From Candolleomyces eurysporus (lineage: Eukaryota > Basidiomycota > Agaricomycetes > Agaricales > Psathyrellaceae): a stretch of DNA of 48,600 nt. The translations under genes were made by a program, and so were the position numbers. The stretch lies in the NCBI GenBank assembly GCA_027579435.1, contig JANBPK010001245.1:1-48600 (forward strand), written 5' to 3'. Shown here in pieces: positions 1 to 11,629 of this stretch (positions are counted from its first letter, which is position 1; every line of letters begins with the position of its first letter). The notes under the pieces are model-generated. The model saw nothing but the letters and a program-made list of their open reading frames with translations, was not told the origin of the DNA and made no database searches.

Positions 1-151
1 ATTGTGTCTGCTATCATTTTCTTGCATTGAAGTTGCATATATCACAGTCAATTTCAACCGCGCCAGGCCTTTTCCCACTTAGTACATGCAGTTAAGCGAT
101 GTCGTGACCTCCTACTTCAACACCTCCATCTGCTATGACACGAAATTCACA

Positions 152-2531
152 ATGAAGCTCTCATTCACATCCATCTATACCACTTTACACGCCGTGGGGC
201 TCGTTAACGCGCTATGGCCTGTTCCCAGGAACCTCGAAACAGGTACTAGCCTGCTGAAGCTCTCCCCTAGTTTCGACATCCAGTTCGAGGCGGGCTCTGG
301 CTGGTCTCCACCACAGGACCTCCTAGACGCTATCTCCCGGACTAATTATCGCCTTTGGAACGATAAACTTGGGAGGCTGGTTGTTGGACGTGGGGAGGAC
401 GACCGAGAAGGGTTGGAGAGCGCCTCGTCGTTGTCGCTCTTGACATTAGCACTTGACTCTCACTCCCAATCTACCACCACCAACGATGATGGTTCTTCGA
501 CATCACACTCGCTCCTCCCCATCTCAGTCGAAGCTGTCAAAGATATTGGTACCAGGAGCGAAGAGTACTCGTTGAAGGTCCCGGCAGACGGGAGTCCTGC
601 AGTTATCAAAGCCAATTCAAGTTTGGGTCTGCTGAGGGGGTTGACGACGTTTGAGCAGTTGTGGCATTGGCTTCCAGCTCGGGATGCTGGAAATGCCGAT
701 GAAGGAGATGCTAGAGGGGTTGTATATGCTTACCAGGCCCCTGTAGTCATCGAAAGGGACTACCCTGCATTCGTGAGTTAAACTCTCTCAGTCCAAGCAT
801 CCGTACCTTTCTAACTGAACTCTGGACGGGGTGTGTAGCCATATCGAGGGTTCATGCTGGACACTGCGAGGAACTTGTACGTCTTTTGTACCTATCTAAA
901 GTAGCTGCTGTTGATACTTGCCTATTCAGCTTCCCTGTCGATGATATCAAGAGAGTTTTGGACACAATGAGCTTGGTGAAAATGAGCGTGTTCCATTGGC
1001 ACGTCGTCGATTCCCAAAGCTTCCCATTGACGATACCCGGGTTTGAAGAACTTGCGCAGAAGGGGGCATACTCAAGCAACGAGATATACTCTTCATCGGA
1101 TGTGCAGAGTATTGTGAAATATGCCGCTGAAGTATGTGCCCACTCTTTGACGTGTCCCTGTAACTAAATTCCATCTATCAAGAGAGGTATCGACGTCCTT
1201 ATGGTCTGTAGACACTGCCTGCTTGAATCGTCCACTCGTGCTGACTTCGGGTGCTAGGAAATCGACATCCCTGGACACACAGCGGTCATTGCCAATGCAT
1301 ACCCAGAGCATATCGCTTGCCCAGGCGCGACGCCATGGTCTCAATATGCTAACGAGCCGCCAGCAGGCCAGCTACGCCTCGCTTCATCTGCCACGACAAA
1401 TTTCACAGTTTCGATGCTCTCTTCCATAGCACAGACATTGCCATCTACGATGTTCGGCACTGGAGGCGACGAGATCAACACCAAATGCTACCAGAAAGAT
1501 CCCAACACGCAGGAAGATTTGAAGCGTTCTGGAGCAACACTGGAAAAGGCTTTAGATTCGTTCACTCAAAGTACGCATGGCGCTTTGAGACAGCTTGGCA
1601 AGAAGGTCGTTGTCTGGCAAGGTAGGTCTCGCTCTGTCGTACTAGTGCTCGTACTAATCCTTCATTTCGACTGTAGAAATGGCACTGGATCACCGAGTTT
1701 CCCTCGCAAACGATACTATTGTCACGTAAGCCACTATCGCCGCCTTCAGTTTGGAAGGATTCAGCTAATGAAATTATCTAGGGTTTGGATATCGTCGAAA
1801 CATGCAGCAAAGGTGGCTAAAAAAGGGTTCAGAGTCGTCCATGCGCCGTCTGATTATTTCTATCTGGTAATCTGCTTCTATGACTATTTTGTCAGACTTG
1901 AATTGACGCGATTGTCAGGATTGTGGCGGAGGAGGATGGATTGGGAACTCTGCTGGAATGTAAGACAGTATTTGGTTTGTTATGTGGGAAGCTCAAATCG
2001 AGCTTTGGCTTTAGGAATAGCTGGTGCGATCCGTTCAAGAGTTGGCAGAAGGTGGAGTGTGCTAGCAATTTCATTCAAGGTTCGGGCCCTAATATCACAA
2101 TTGTAGGCCTACACCTTCGATCCTCTGGCTAGGCTTTCATCGGCCGAAGCAAGTCTCGTACTAGGAGGTTCGCATCAAGCGCTTTTTGTACTCTGTAAAC
2201 TCTGACTTTCTTCTGCTTTAGGTCAGCAATTGCTATGGGCCGAACAAGCCTCTCCGGAGAATTTGGACCCTATTGTCTGGCCTCGAGCCGCTGTTTCTGC
2301 TGAGGTACGTCATCTATCATAATTGGCTCTCGGGGGAGACTGACTTACTTTTGTTCGTGGGTCTAGATCTTCTGGACTGGACCCCGTCATCCTAGTGGGC
2401 AGTTTAGAACCGTCGCGGAAGCTTTGCACCGACTACATGACGTCCGATTTAGGATGGTGCAAAGAGGTGTACGCGCTATTCCGCTGCAGCCCCAATGGTG
2501 TGCACTTAGACCTGGGCAATGCGATTCGTGA
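152..2531 (+). CDS. secreted beta-N-acetylhexosaminidase (GH20), tandem copy 1
   Basis: Predicted to hydrolyse terminal N-acetylglucosamine from chitin oligomers or glycans in the secretory pathway or outside the cell. Twelve exons fit: 152-772, 839-876, 930-1131, 1183-1203, 1258-1621, 1677-1725, 1782-1866, 1919-1959, 2015-2051, 2107-2167, 2222-2304 and 2367-2531, giving 588 aa in one open frame. Residues 1 to about 20 form a signal peptide. The GH20 N-terminal domain follows, then HWHVVDSQSFPL, EIDIPGHT and the catalytic GTGGDEIN with Asp365-Glu366. Later come DYFYLDCGGGGW, WAEQASPENLD, WPRAA and a C-terminal Cys pair around WCALRPGQCDS. An in-frame ATG at 86 would add 22 residues ahead of the signal peptide, so ATG 152 is preferred. 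The gene is intact and near-identical at its 5' end to copy 2. Confidence 0.93.
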
Positions 2532-2879
2532 GTGTTCTAATGGCAAGGGTGGTGCGATACACCGATCGGCTGACATGGAAATTGTCCACTAGGGGAGGAC
2601 TGCCATCGATGGTTTGGGGCTTTGTGCTCCAGAAGTTGGCTAAGGTGATCGAACGGTATAAACTCATCGTATCATTGCTCACAACCAAGTACTCGGAGCA
2701 TCTTGGATTCAACGAGCCGTGAATGACAACAGATACAAAAACAATATGATTATACTCTATTCGCGAAAATGCTAGGTTTTCTGGATGCCAAAAGTACGAA
2801 TGGGACTCAGGATTTAAGTGAAGTGTAACTAATCAGGTTGCAGCAAGACGATGTAAAAATGAGAGGCAAGACAGATGGG

Positions 2880-2945
2880 GTATCATTTGAACGATAATGG
2901 TGGTGGCTACGGGCTGTCGCTCTGACGTTAGCGACAAATGCTCTT
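2880..2945 (-). pseudogene. relic of the 3' end of the single-TM protein gene
   Basis: This stretch matches 5879-5961, the last coding bases of the membrane protein gene at 5886-6659, with a few substitutions and a small deletion. Nothing upstream of that gene is present here, so it is a truncated tail carried by the tandem duplication. It marks the junction between the two repeat units and is not expected to be expressed. Confidence 0.82.
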
Positions 2946-3123
2946 AACTCTGTGTTTTACTTATTCCCATTCATTGTGTCTGCTATCATTTTCTTGCATT
3001 GAAGTTGCATATATCACAGTCAATTTCAACCGCGCCAGGCCTTTTCCCACTTAGTACATGCAGTTAAGCGATGTCGTGACCTCCTACTTCAACACCTCCA
3101 TCTGCTATGACACGAAATTCACA

Positions 3124-5531
3124 ATGAAGCTCTCATTCACATCCATCTATACCACTTTACACGCCGTGGGGCTCGTTAACGCGCTATGGCCTGTTCCCAG
3201 GAACCTCGAAACAGGTACTAGCCTGCTGAAGCTCTCCCCTAGTTTCGACATCCAGTTCGAGGCGGGTTCTGGCTGGTCTCCACCACAGGACCTCCTAGAC
3301 GCTATCTCCCGGACTAAGTATCGCCTTTGGAACGATAAACTTGGGAGGCTGGTTGTTGGACGTGGGGAGGACGACCGAGAAGGGTTGGAGAGCGCCTCGT
3401 CGTTGTCGCTCTTGACATTAACACTTGACTCTTACTCTCATTCCAAATCTACCAACGATGATGATTCTGTTGGATCTTCGACATCACGCACAATCCTCCC
3501 TATCTCAGTCGAAGCGGTCAAAGATATTGGTACCAGGAGCGAAGAGTACTCGTTGAAGGTGCCCGCAAATGGGGGTCCTGCGGTTATTAGAGCTAATTCG
3601 AGTTTGGGTCTGTTGAGGGGGTTGACGACGTTTGAGCAGTTGTGGTATTGGCTTCCAGGAGATGTCGATGAAGGAGACGCCGGAGGAATCGTATATGCGC
3701 ACCAGGTTCCTGTGACCATTGAAAAGGATTACCCTGCATTCGTGAGTTACAACCCTCGGTCTAAGAATCTCTACTTCTCTACTGACTGAACTCTGGATGT
3801 GGATGTGTAGCCGTATCGAGGGTTCATGCTGGACACTGCGAGAAACTTGTACGCCCTTTCCGCCTCTCAAAGGAAGCTGCTGTTGACGCACACTCTTACA
3901 CAGCTTCCCTGTCGATGATATCAAGAGGGTTCTGGATACAATGAGTTTGGTCAAAATGAGCGTGTTTCATTGGCACGTCGTTGATTCCCAAAGCTTCCCT
4001 TTGACAATCCCTGGGTTTGAAGAACTTGCAAAGAAGGGGGCTTACTCTCGCAAGGAAATATACAGCTCAGCCGATGTTCAGGGTATCGTGAAATATGCCG
4101 CTGAAGTATGTACTCACCTTTTCGACACGTTTATGTTGCGCTCCTGGAACTGACTCCATACATGAAGAGGGGTATCGATGTGCTCGTGGTCAGTTCACAT
4201 TCGCCTACTCGAATTATCATGGCACACTCTCTAAATTTGTATTTTAGGAAATCGACACTCCAGGACACACAGCGATCATCGCAAAAGCATATCCAGAACA
4301 TATCGCTTGCCCAGACGCAATGCCATGGTCTCAATACGCACACGAGCCTCCAGCAGGCCAGCTACGCCTCGCTTCATCCGCCACAACCAACTTCACAGTT
4401 TCGATGCTCTCGTCCATAGCGCAGACATTACCCTCTACGATGTTCGGGACTGGGGGTGACGAAATCAATGAAAATTGCTACCAGAAAGATCCCAGCACGC
4501 AGGAAGATTTGAAGCGTTCTGGAGCAACACTGGAAAAGGCTTTGGATTCGTTCACTCAAACTACGCATGGCGCCCTGAGACAGCTTGGCAAGAAGGTCGT
4601 TGTCTGGCAAGGTAGGTCTCATTCTTTAGGACTAGCCCTCGTACTAACTTGACCTCGTATTATCTTCAGAGATGGCATTGAATCATCGAGTCTCCCTTGC
4701 AAACGATACTATCATCATGTAAGCCGCTGCCCTGCTTTCAGTTCGGCAAGATGCAGTTAATGAAAATGTGTAGGGTCTGGAAATCGTCAGAGCATGCAAC
4801 AGAGGTGGCTAAGAAAGGGTTCAGAATCGTCCATGCGCCGTCTGATTATTTCTATCTGGTAAATTGCTTCCGTGACTATTTTGTAAGACTTAAATTGACG
4901 CGATTGTCAGGATTGTGGGGGAGGAGAGTGGTTCGGAAACTATCCTGGAACGTAAGACAGTCTTTGCTTTGGATGGTTATACGGGGAGCTTAAATCGAGT
5001 CATGACTTCAGGAATAGCTGGTGCGATCCGTTCAAGAGCTGGCAGAAGGTAGAGTGTGCTAGCTTTTCTGATTTCAAGTTGACGTTGAGGCTTGACTCCA
5101 TAATTATAGGCTTACGCCTTCGACCCGTTGGCTAGGTTTTCATCGGCCGAAGCAAGTCTTGTATTAGGAGGTTTGCATCAAGCGTTTGTTGTAATCTGTA
5201 AGCTCTGACTTTCATCTGCTTTAGGGCAGCAATTGCTATGGACCGAACAAGCCTCTCCAGAGAATTTGGACCCCATTATCTGGCCTCGAGCCGCTGTTTC
5301 TTCTGAGGTACGTCATCTATCAGATGCTGGCTCTTGGGAGAGACTTACTCGTGTTGGCGAGTCTAGGTCTTCTGGACTGGACCCCATCATCCTAGTGGGC
5401 AGTTTAGAACCGTCGCGGAAGCTTTGCACCGACTACATGATGTCCGATTTAGGATGGTGCAAAGAGGTGTACGCGCTATTCCATTGCAACCCCAGTGGTG
5501 TGCCCTTCGACCTGGGCAATGCGATTCGTGA
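3124..5531 (+). CDS. secreted beta-N-acetylhexosaminidase (GH20), tandem copy 2
   Basis: Paralogue of the upstream gene with the same 12-exon layout: 3124-3741, 3811-3848, 3904-4105, 4168-4188, 4248-4611, 4670-4718, 4774-4858, 4911-4951, 5012-5048, 5110-5170, 5225-5307 and 5367-5531, giving 587 aa. The signal peptide is identical to copy 1. The catalytic Asp-Glu pair lies in GTGGDEIN and the substrate-site motifs DYFYL/DCGGG and WPRAAVS are kept. Differences are concentrated in a Ser/Asn-rich stretch of the N-terminal domain (about residues 100-130) and around the active-site loop, where copy 1 GGGGWIGN becomes GGGEWFGN and WAEQ becomes WTEQ. These changes could alter substrate preference, but that is inference. 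Both genes look functional. The upstream region is almost identical to that of copy 1, so the two probably share regulation. Confidence 0.93.
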
Positions 5532-5885
5532 GTGTTCTAGTGGCAAGGGTGATGTGATACGCTGATCGGCTGACATGGGGATCTGTCCACCAGGGGAGGA
5601 CTGCCATCGACGGCTTGGGGCTTTGCGCTGAAGAAGTTGACTAAAGTCATCAAACGGTATAAACGCATCGCGTTATCGCTCACAAACAATTACTTGGAGC
5701 GTATTGGATACAACGAGCTGTGAACAACAACAGGTACAGAAACAATACAATTGTACTCTATTCGGGAACACACAAGGGCGCCTGGATGCCAAAAATACGA
5801 ATGGAACTTTGGATGTAAGTGAACCGTAAATGATCAGGTTGCAGCAAGACGGTACAAAAATGAGATGCAAGACAGATNGGGGGTA

Positions 5886-6659
5886 TCACTTGAACGAGGG
5901 TATCGGTTCTAATGGTGGTGGGCTACGGGCTGTCGCTCTGACGTTGGCGACAAATGTTCTTGATAAGTCCGGCATGCTATAGACTTCTGCGGACATGCGT
6001 GGATCTCGTTCTATCCCATGATCGTCATGCGACTCGGACAATCGGAGGTCGAGTGAATGAGGTGGACTTGCGAGAGAAAATTCTTTGCCTTGTGGGGTTG
6101 TTGGTGGAGAGCCGAATTGGTCATCGTTGGAGACTACGGTCTTTACTTCCGCTGCGAAAGGATCTGACAAGGGCCGTCCGGAGTAGACTGTAACGCGTGG
6201 GGTCAGCGAACAACGCGGGCACATCAAGGAGGTAGCTCGGTGACGCGTCGGTTACGCACCTGATGATGGACGTCCAGTCGCTTCCTCCGCCCGCGACGCG
6301 TCGTTCTCTCGCCTCCGCGCGGATCTACAACGCCTCCATAGCAGAAACGCGACGATGACGAGTATGAGGCCTACAGCGCTCCCAAGCACCGCACCCACTA
6401 ATACTCTTGTTTTGGGGTCGACATGATGCGGTCGCGTCCTTGGGGCTGGTGCTGTCGTTGGTTGTACTCCTTCGGCGGTGTTTCGTTTACCAATATTCAG
6501 CATCTCGGGGACTGTGGAGATGGTGTATGGGGTGGAGCAAAGAAGTGCAGTTATGAGAAGGAATCGTCAAAGTGGCGTGAGGATTTGAATGCTCTTCAAT
6601 TTACAGTGGTTCGGGGAGGTCTTGCTGACGCCTGTCGACTCGGAGGGGTCACTGATCAT
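5886..6659 (-). CDS. single-pass membrane protein, unknown function (Mid2/receptor-like layout)
   Basis: Three exons fit, 6659-6605, 6511-6260 and 6187-5886, giving 202 aa. An 18-residue Ser/Thr-rich start is followed by a Thr/Pro-rich segment (TTAPAPRTRP). One strong membrane helix comes next (VGAVLGSAVGLILVIVAFLL), then a basic stop-transfer stretch (WRRCRSARRR) and a polar cytoplasmic tail of about 110 residues rich in Ser and Pro. This organisation resembles the single-TM, Mid2-like surface proteins common in mushrooms, but I see no named domain. No signal peptide is seen in exon 1, so either the helix acts as a signal anchor or an upstream exon is missed. It converges on the GH20 pair, and its last ~65 bp lie inside the tandem duplication, leaving a relic at 2880-2945. 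Confidence 0.7.
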
Positions 6660-7368
6660 CTCTATTGGCGTCAAATTGGCGTGTTTTTAAGCTGGTCGAC
6701 CATGCCGAGAACTCGTGGTCAGAATCAATCATCTAATACATCTTTAGGTTATAGATCGTGCTAGTTTCTTGGCAAATCCGAAGCGTTGAATAGCAGGGAA
6801 GCGAGGATAGAGTCGATATCAGCCCGTTCCGATGGACAACTCTATACTAGGCATAAATATTCCAGGAAGCGGAGCGCTTGTGCGCTTCCGTCTTATGTCC
6901 AAGCCACTTCAGCGCCGTTGTCAGATGTCACGGTGTCCGCTCCTCAAAACGTACAAACAGCCATTCGTAGCCTTCTTACACTTTAAGACCGATGGAACCA
7001 CGGGCTCCTCTCAATCCAGGCCGTTGGCTTGGCCAGCACGATGGTAGTCTTCACGTTCTTGGCGAAGCGTTCACTTATTAATAGATCAAGCACGCCGAGG
7101 TCCGACACGGAAGCTTGAGAGAGGTCAGGTCATGAACGAGTTGACAAGTTATCGTGTAAATAAGTTTACACTCAACCTTACCTCATAGGTGACATTCGTG
7201 CGCCACTCTAGCATTGCCTTGTCAACATTGCGCGGTCGTAATTACTCAGTTTCTTTTTTATTATTCTACAATATTGCTGCTATAGCTACAATTACAGGGA
7301 AACATTCGATTACATCGACGATCTTGGAAGCAGGGTGTTCGCCCATAGCCCTTGTATCATCGCACAGA
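6660..7368. other. intergenic, no gene recognised
   Basis: About 700 bp upstream of the membrane protein gene and downstream of the MIF4G-like gene. Only short open frames without recognisable motifs or convincing splice structure are present. It probably holds the promoter of the minus-strand gene on the left and the 3' UTR of the gene on the right. Confidence 0.5.
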
Positions 7369-8803
7369 TTAGGAGCGTGCAGATGGTGATCGTCTCCTTT
7401 TAGCTTTGCTTTCGCGATCGCCTTGTTGATATACAGCGTCCGTAAAGTAAGCTTCCCATCCCACAAAGGTCGCTCGAACTGTATCAATCCAAACAGCCGA
7501 ATAACCAGGTTGCGCACTCCCGGTTACGAGCGTGCAAGTGACTCTGGAAATCACCTCTTCATATTGGCGCAGGAAGTTCCCAGCCTTGATGAAATCGGGC
7601 TTGCGTTCCAAGGATTCGAACGCCATCCAAAGCTCTGGGCCCGACCTCTGAGCGAGATATCCGAGAGCTACGATATGCTCTTCGCTGAAGGTCGTTTCCA
7701 TGATCTTGGAGATGCAGTTCATCACATGGGCTTGGGGCAATAGACCATAGCTGAACAGATCGCCGATGAACCTTGCCAGAGAAATCGCACTGATTACGTG
7801 TGCGGACAGCTGAACGGGGTGGTGGTGCGCTGGGTCAAGAGAGGCCTAAGAAGAGAGAAATTTGGGGTCACAATGAGGAAGAAACTTCTGGCATGTCAAG
7901 GTCTTTCTTACCGGTTCCCAAGAAGTCATGAAAGCTTGCATAGCGTGCTGCCGCAGGTTCCACAAAAAGCTCTGAGCCAACATCTCTCCATGCGTAGCTT
8001 GCAATGCTTGGAGGATGAAAAGGGCGAACTGGGCAGTGGTATGCTCGGGATCCTCTGTGGCAAAGTAGGCGTGCGTGGAAATCTGGCTGGCAAAGACGGC
8101 CAATTCATCTTCCGTCCACTTAGGATTAGATGTTACGGCAGCGTGTGCATGGAACTCGCGGATTTGGACGTCGATTGCAGGGTTGATGCCCGAAGCAAAG
8201 GCGTTGGACCAAGGGGGTGGCTGGTCGCACGGTGCGTACTCTGGAGGTGGGAGATGTGAAGGGTGTTCGAGTTGTACTGTGGTCAGCGTGCCTTCCACAG
8301 GATTTTTTGGCGGGAGTTCGGGAGGTGGTGGTAGGCCTGGGGGGCGGCATATACTCTCCTCCGGCATTGTACGGCGAATGTGTTGATATCACTTCGAAGT
8401 CTTGTTGGGTGGGCGACGCCCCAGGAACAAAAGGGACGGCGGTAGGATTAAGCCTATCTTCAGATGATAGTCGTTTTGGTTTTGGAGGCGGTGAACGTTT
8501 GAGTTCTTTCGGGGAAGGTGCGAGTTCCTCAAGGCCATGGTCTGCAATTGTGACGTTCTTCAAACTTTTGAAAATGCTCCTGATTTGGTCGTCCTCAAGG
8601 ACTGAGCGGCCTGATTGGCTTGATGCTGAAGTGCTTGAAGAATCTGGCCATCTACTAGACAGCGAAGCCGAAGAAGAGACGGATGATCTCCTTCTTCGCA
8701 GTGGTGAGAACGAGGTGGTGGTATTTGATCCCTTCTCGTTGGGATCTCCGCAGGTTAAGGCTACCTGTGCCTGAACAGCGTCGAGTTCTGTCAATATCGA
8801 CAT
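7369..8803 (-). CDS. MIF4G-like helical-repeat protein, copy a (function unknown)
   Basis: Starts at ATG 8803. The first about 150 residues are Ser/Pro-rich and disordered-looking. A proline-rich linker (LPPPPELPP) follows, and then an alpha-helical domain with WTEDELAVFASQ and, after an intron at 7846-7911, ISLARFIGDLFSYGLL. That last pattern resembles the eIF4G/MIF4G helical repeat signature (LARFIGELF..). The tail is basic (KAKRRRSPSARS). The frame breaks at a G6 run (8339-8344); dropping one base gives a continuous YMPPPGLPPPPELPP, so a homopolymer miscount is likelier than a splice. The MIF4G assignment rests on pattern recognition only. It could act in translation or mRNA binding, but nothing here shows that. 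It is paralogous to the gene at 14854-16048, with the intron at the matching place. Confidence 0.6.
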
Positions 8804-9702
8804 TGGGTGAGGGGGGCTGGTTAAGAGCGGGGAACGTTCAAACTAGGTGAGAGGTGGGTCTTTATCTTCAACGGCGGATAACAGCCTCAGCTGGAATTAT
8901 AACCGCACCGGTTGACAGCAACGGCACAGGATGGCAACGGCACTGCATGCACAGGACTCCGACCTGACATCGCTCTCGCACAATTACCTACTATTGCGTA
9001 ACCTAGCAGTCACAAATAAGTATTGTAGATAAATCGTTTAGAAGTGAACATGCCTTATTATTGCTCTTGTCTCCCATCCTTCTTCCATCGTCGGGAAGAT
9101 ACAGAAACCCATTTGAGGAACAATAGGCCTCTGCCAACAAATTACACCTACGGCTTACAAGGGTTCAAGGGAAAGAATTCCTGTGACCATGAGCTACATA
9201 TTCGTCTTGAGCTGGTGCTACACTTGGCGGCTGGCAGTGATCTTGCAAGTTTCTGTTTCACCGGATGACNGGGGGACGGTTAGGGGAGGCCGTCTCGGTG
9301 ACGATTTCGACAACGAAGCTGTGCAATTCGGCCCGGGGCTTGCCGATCCTGGTAGAAACAGCGCCCATTGGCGCCTAATGAAGCTGTTGACTGCAGTAGA
9401 TAACGCCTTCGGGACCAAGAGCCCCAATTCAAGGGGTGTGTAATGAAGAGACTCTTACGTCCTTTGTTTTCCGTCGTGTCATGGCAGATTTACAGTAAGA
9501 CGCTTGGTAAAGTTGAGCATGACATCTAAACACAAAGACGATTGGTAGTAAGCATAGCAACATACTAGCAAGATACCGAGACTAATTAAAAGACTGTCCC
9601 TAGTTCTTCTAGTCAAATTAATCTTCTACATTATTCTAGATTTTTCGGGTGTGCCATCCCTCGTCGAGTAGATTGGCAGGTTCCCTCTGAGAGTAACCCT
9701 TC
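8804..9702. other. intergenic, no gene recognised
   Basis: About 900 bp between two minus-strand genes. It should contain the promoter of the MIF4G-like gene (near 8804-9000) and the 3' UTR of the F-box gene. Small open frames around 9044-9443 lack motifs, and one crosses an N beside a G run at 9270. Confidence 0.5.
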
Positions 9703-11629
9703 TTAAACCGCCTGGCATGTGGACTGGCTTCTGGACTCGGATGATAATTTGTGCAACCTGGATAAGCGCTGTCGGAGTGCTTGATACGTTTTGATCAGAT
9801 TATAGGTCTCCGTCCAGAGGGGAAGGTCCTTGGAATCCAAACAAGACTTGAAGTAGGATATCATATCTTTGAGATGAGGGAAACAGTGATCCAAATACGT
9901 CGCGAGGGAAGCGTACTCGCCAACACAGAGCCTCAACTCATCACGGTATCTTGTGTAAATGAAAAGTTCCTCGAGACCGTGATTGGAAACCGTGTCGTCA
10001 GGTAGTTCTTGTGGAATAATGGAGAAATCTAGAAGGATTGTCACGCGTTTTAGCGAGGGACAATCCTGAGATAGGGTATAGAGGGAGGGTAGTGTAGGCA
10101 AGATGAGTTGGTGGCGACGCTGTTCTGATCGAGTTCTGGGGATTAGTATGAGTGTGTGGAGACGGGGTAGATTGGGTATGCGGGCCAATAGTTGCACGCT
10201 AAAATCTTCTCGAAGGAATGGTATGTTCTTGATTGATAGAGTAGTGAGATGCTGTAGGGCAGATAAGTTTTGTAACAGATTGCTTGGTGTGAACACTCTG
10301 GGATCCTCCTCGAAATCCTGAATTCTAGACCATTTGGGTGGGCTGTGTGGCAAGGTAAGTGACAGCTCTTCGAGATTCGGAGCACGGTGCATTAGAACGT
10401 CGAGGATGTGGGGAACCAGCAAGATGCTCTCGATATGATCGGGGGCAAACTTTGCATTAAAATTGCGCAACGCCGGGGATGAAAAGGCCGATGATGCCCA
10501 AAAAGCGGAATAGCCCTCGGTATCAAATTTGATCGTCGAAATAGTTGACGGAGGGGTGCTGGTCCCAGCGTAGGGTTGCTCCAAATGTTTTCCGAGTTCT
10601 GGAAAGATTCCAACGCCGCGTGTACCCATGGTCATCAGGTCCAAGGTCTCAAGCCCCGGTATCTGGTGAAGGAAGGCCAAGTCTTTCGCAGTTACAGGAC
10701 TGGCAACACAAAGCCTTGCTTCCGAGAGAGTAGAGATGCCACGGAGGGGCTTGGCAAACCTTTCGGTGAAAGGCGTATCAAGTACAATTGTCCGTATCCG
10801 AGACGAGCCGTGCGCAAATCGGGCGATTATTGAAGTGACGAGGTCCTCTTCCTGGGAAGCATACCCGCACTCATCGTCCGAAAAGTCGGCGATGACGACA
10901 GTCTCCAGTGCCGGCAGTTGTAGAAAGGGAATCATATCGTTGAGGGAATTTGAAGCCTCGATTCTAAGCGTCGCCAATCTTGGAAATAAAGCGGTGGGCC
11001 TCGATGGATGGTTGAACAAATAAAAGAACCAATATGGCGAAATTTGCTTGTCGAGCGCTTCAACTTTCGTTAACTTGAGGGTGACAATTTTGTGGTGATA
11101 TAGGCGAAACCGGTCCCAGGGATCACCGTGAGTTTGGTCGAATTGCATGGTATCCTAGGATCCGGAAAAGACAGGGGGAGGTTAGCGTTCATAGGTTCCG
11201 TCAAACTAATATTGCCTGTAGTACCACATTGGATGCTTCAAGATGCCTTCCGGGCCGGTCACAAGCAGGAAGGAGTTGCAACGCAGGAACGAGCGAGGGG
11301 AGAGTGTGCCAAAGTTCATCCGTGCTCGCATGAAAAAAGGCTTCATTGACTGTTGTCACTGCCGCCAGTGCTTTGAAACGGTCTTTGGAGCCGTCCAAGA
11401 GGGCACCCAGACATTGGATGATACTATTTACAAGTTCCTGGTTGTTGAGAACTTGGCGAGCGGGTATATCTGACCTCGAGTCAGACGAACTGGGTACAAT
11501 TTGGAGATCTGGAAAATAAATATAGCTATCACTGCACTGGCAAAGCAACATACTAGTACTTGTGGCAGTGAAACCATCGCTGGTGCTGGAAAGGGCCGTA
11601 TGAAACGAGCCTTGATTGCGGGCAGCCAT
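9703..11629 (-). CDS. F-box/leucine-rich-repeat-type protein, tandem copy A
   Basis: Three exons: 11629-11554, 11508-11225 and 11154-9703, with introns of 45 and 70 nt. Exon 2 carries an F-box-like segment. It opens with LNNQELVNSIIQCL, continues through FKALAAVTTVNEAFFHA and ends at DELWHTLPSLVPALQLLP, the usual basidiomycete pattern of a helix followed by the lW..Lps..pll.llp signature. The long third exon has repeated leucine-spaced segments (LETVVIADFSD, LEELSLTLPHSP, LTTLSIKNIPF) consistent with degenerate LRRs. Such proteins normally act as substrate receptors of SCF ubiquitin ligases, but the substrate is unknown. It is a tandem paralogue of copy B with identical exon layout. The 45-nt first intron is a multiple of three without a stop, so it could be retained in-frame. 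Confidence 0.78.

Larger units (their letters stand above)
1..5961 (+). repeat. 2.97 kb direct tandem duplication carrying two GH20 genes
   Basis: The sequence from base 1 recurs from base 2973, so the unit is about 2972 bp. Unit 1 runs to about 2945 and unit 2 to about 5961. Each unit holds a promoter, a complete GH20 gene, its 3' flank and about 65 bp of the 3' end of the convergent neighbour gene. The first ~450 bp of the two units differ at only about three positions, whereas later exons and introns differ often, with indels. The window begins exactly at the repeat start, so a further copy to the left cannot be excluded. Confidence 0.93.

Noticed and set aside
8241..8277. A 37-nt GT-AG intron that would bridge the two frames of MIF4G-like copy a
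   Set aside because: Too short compared with other introns in the window, and it removes a natural proline-rich segment. A one-base miscount in the G6 run at 8339-8344 explains the frame change better.
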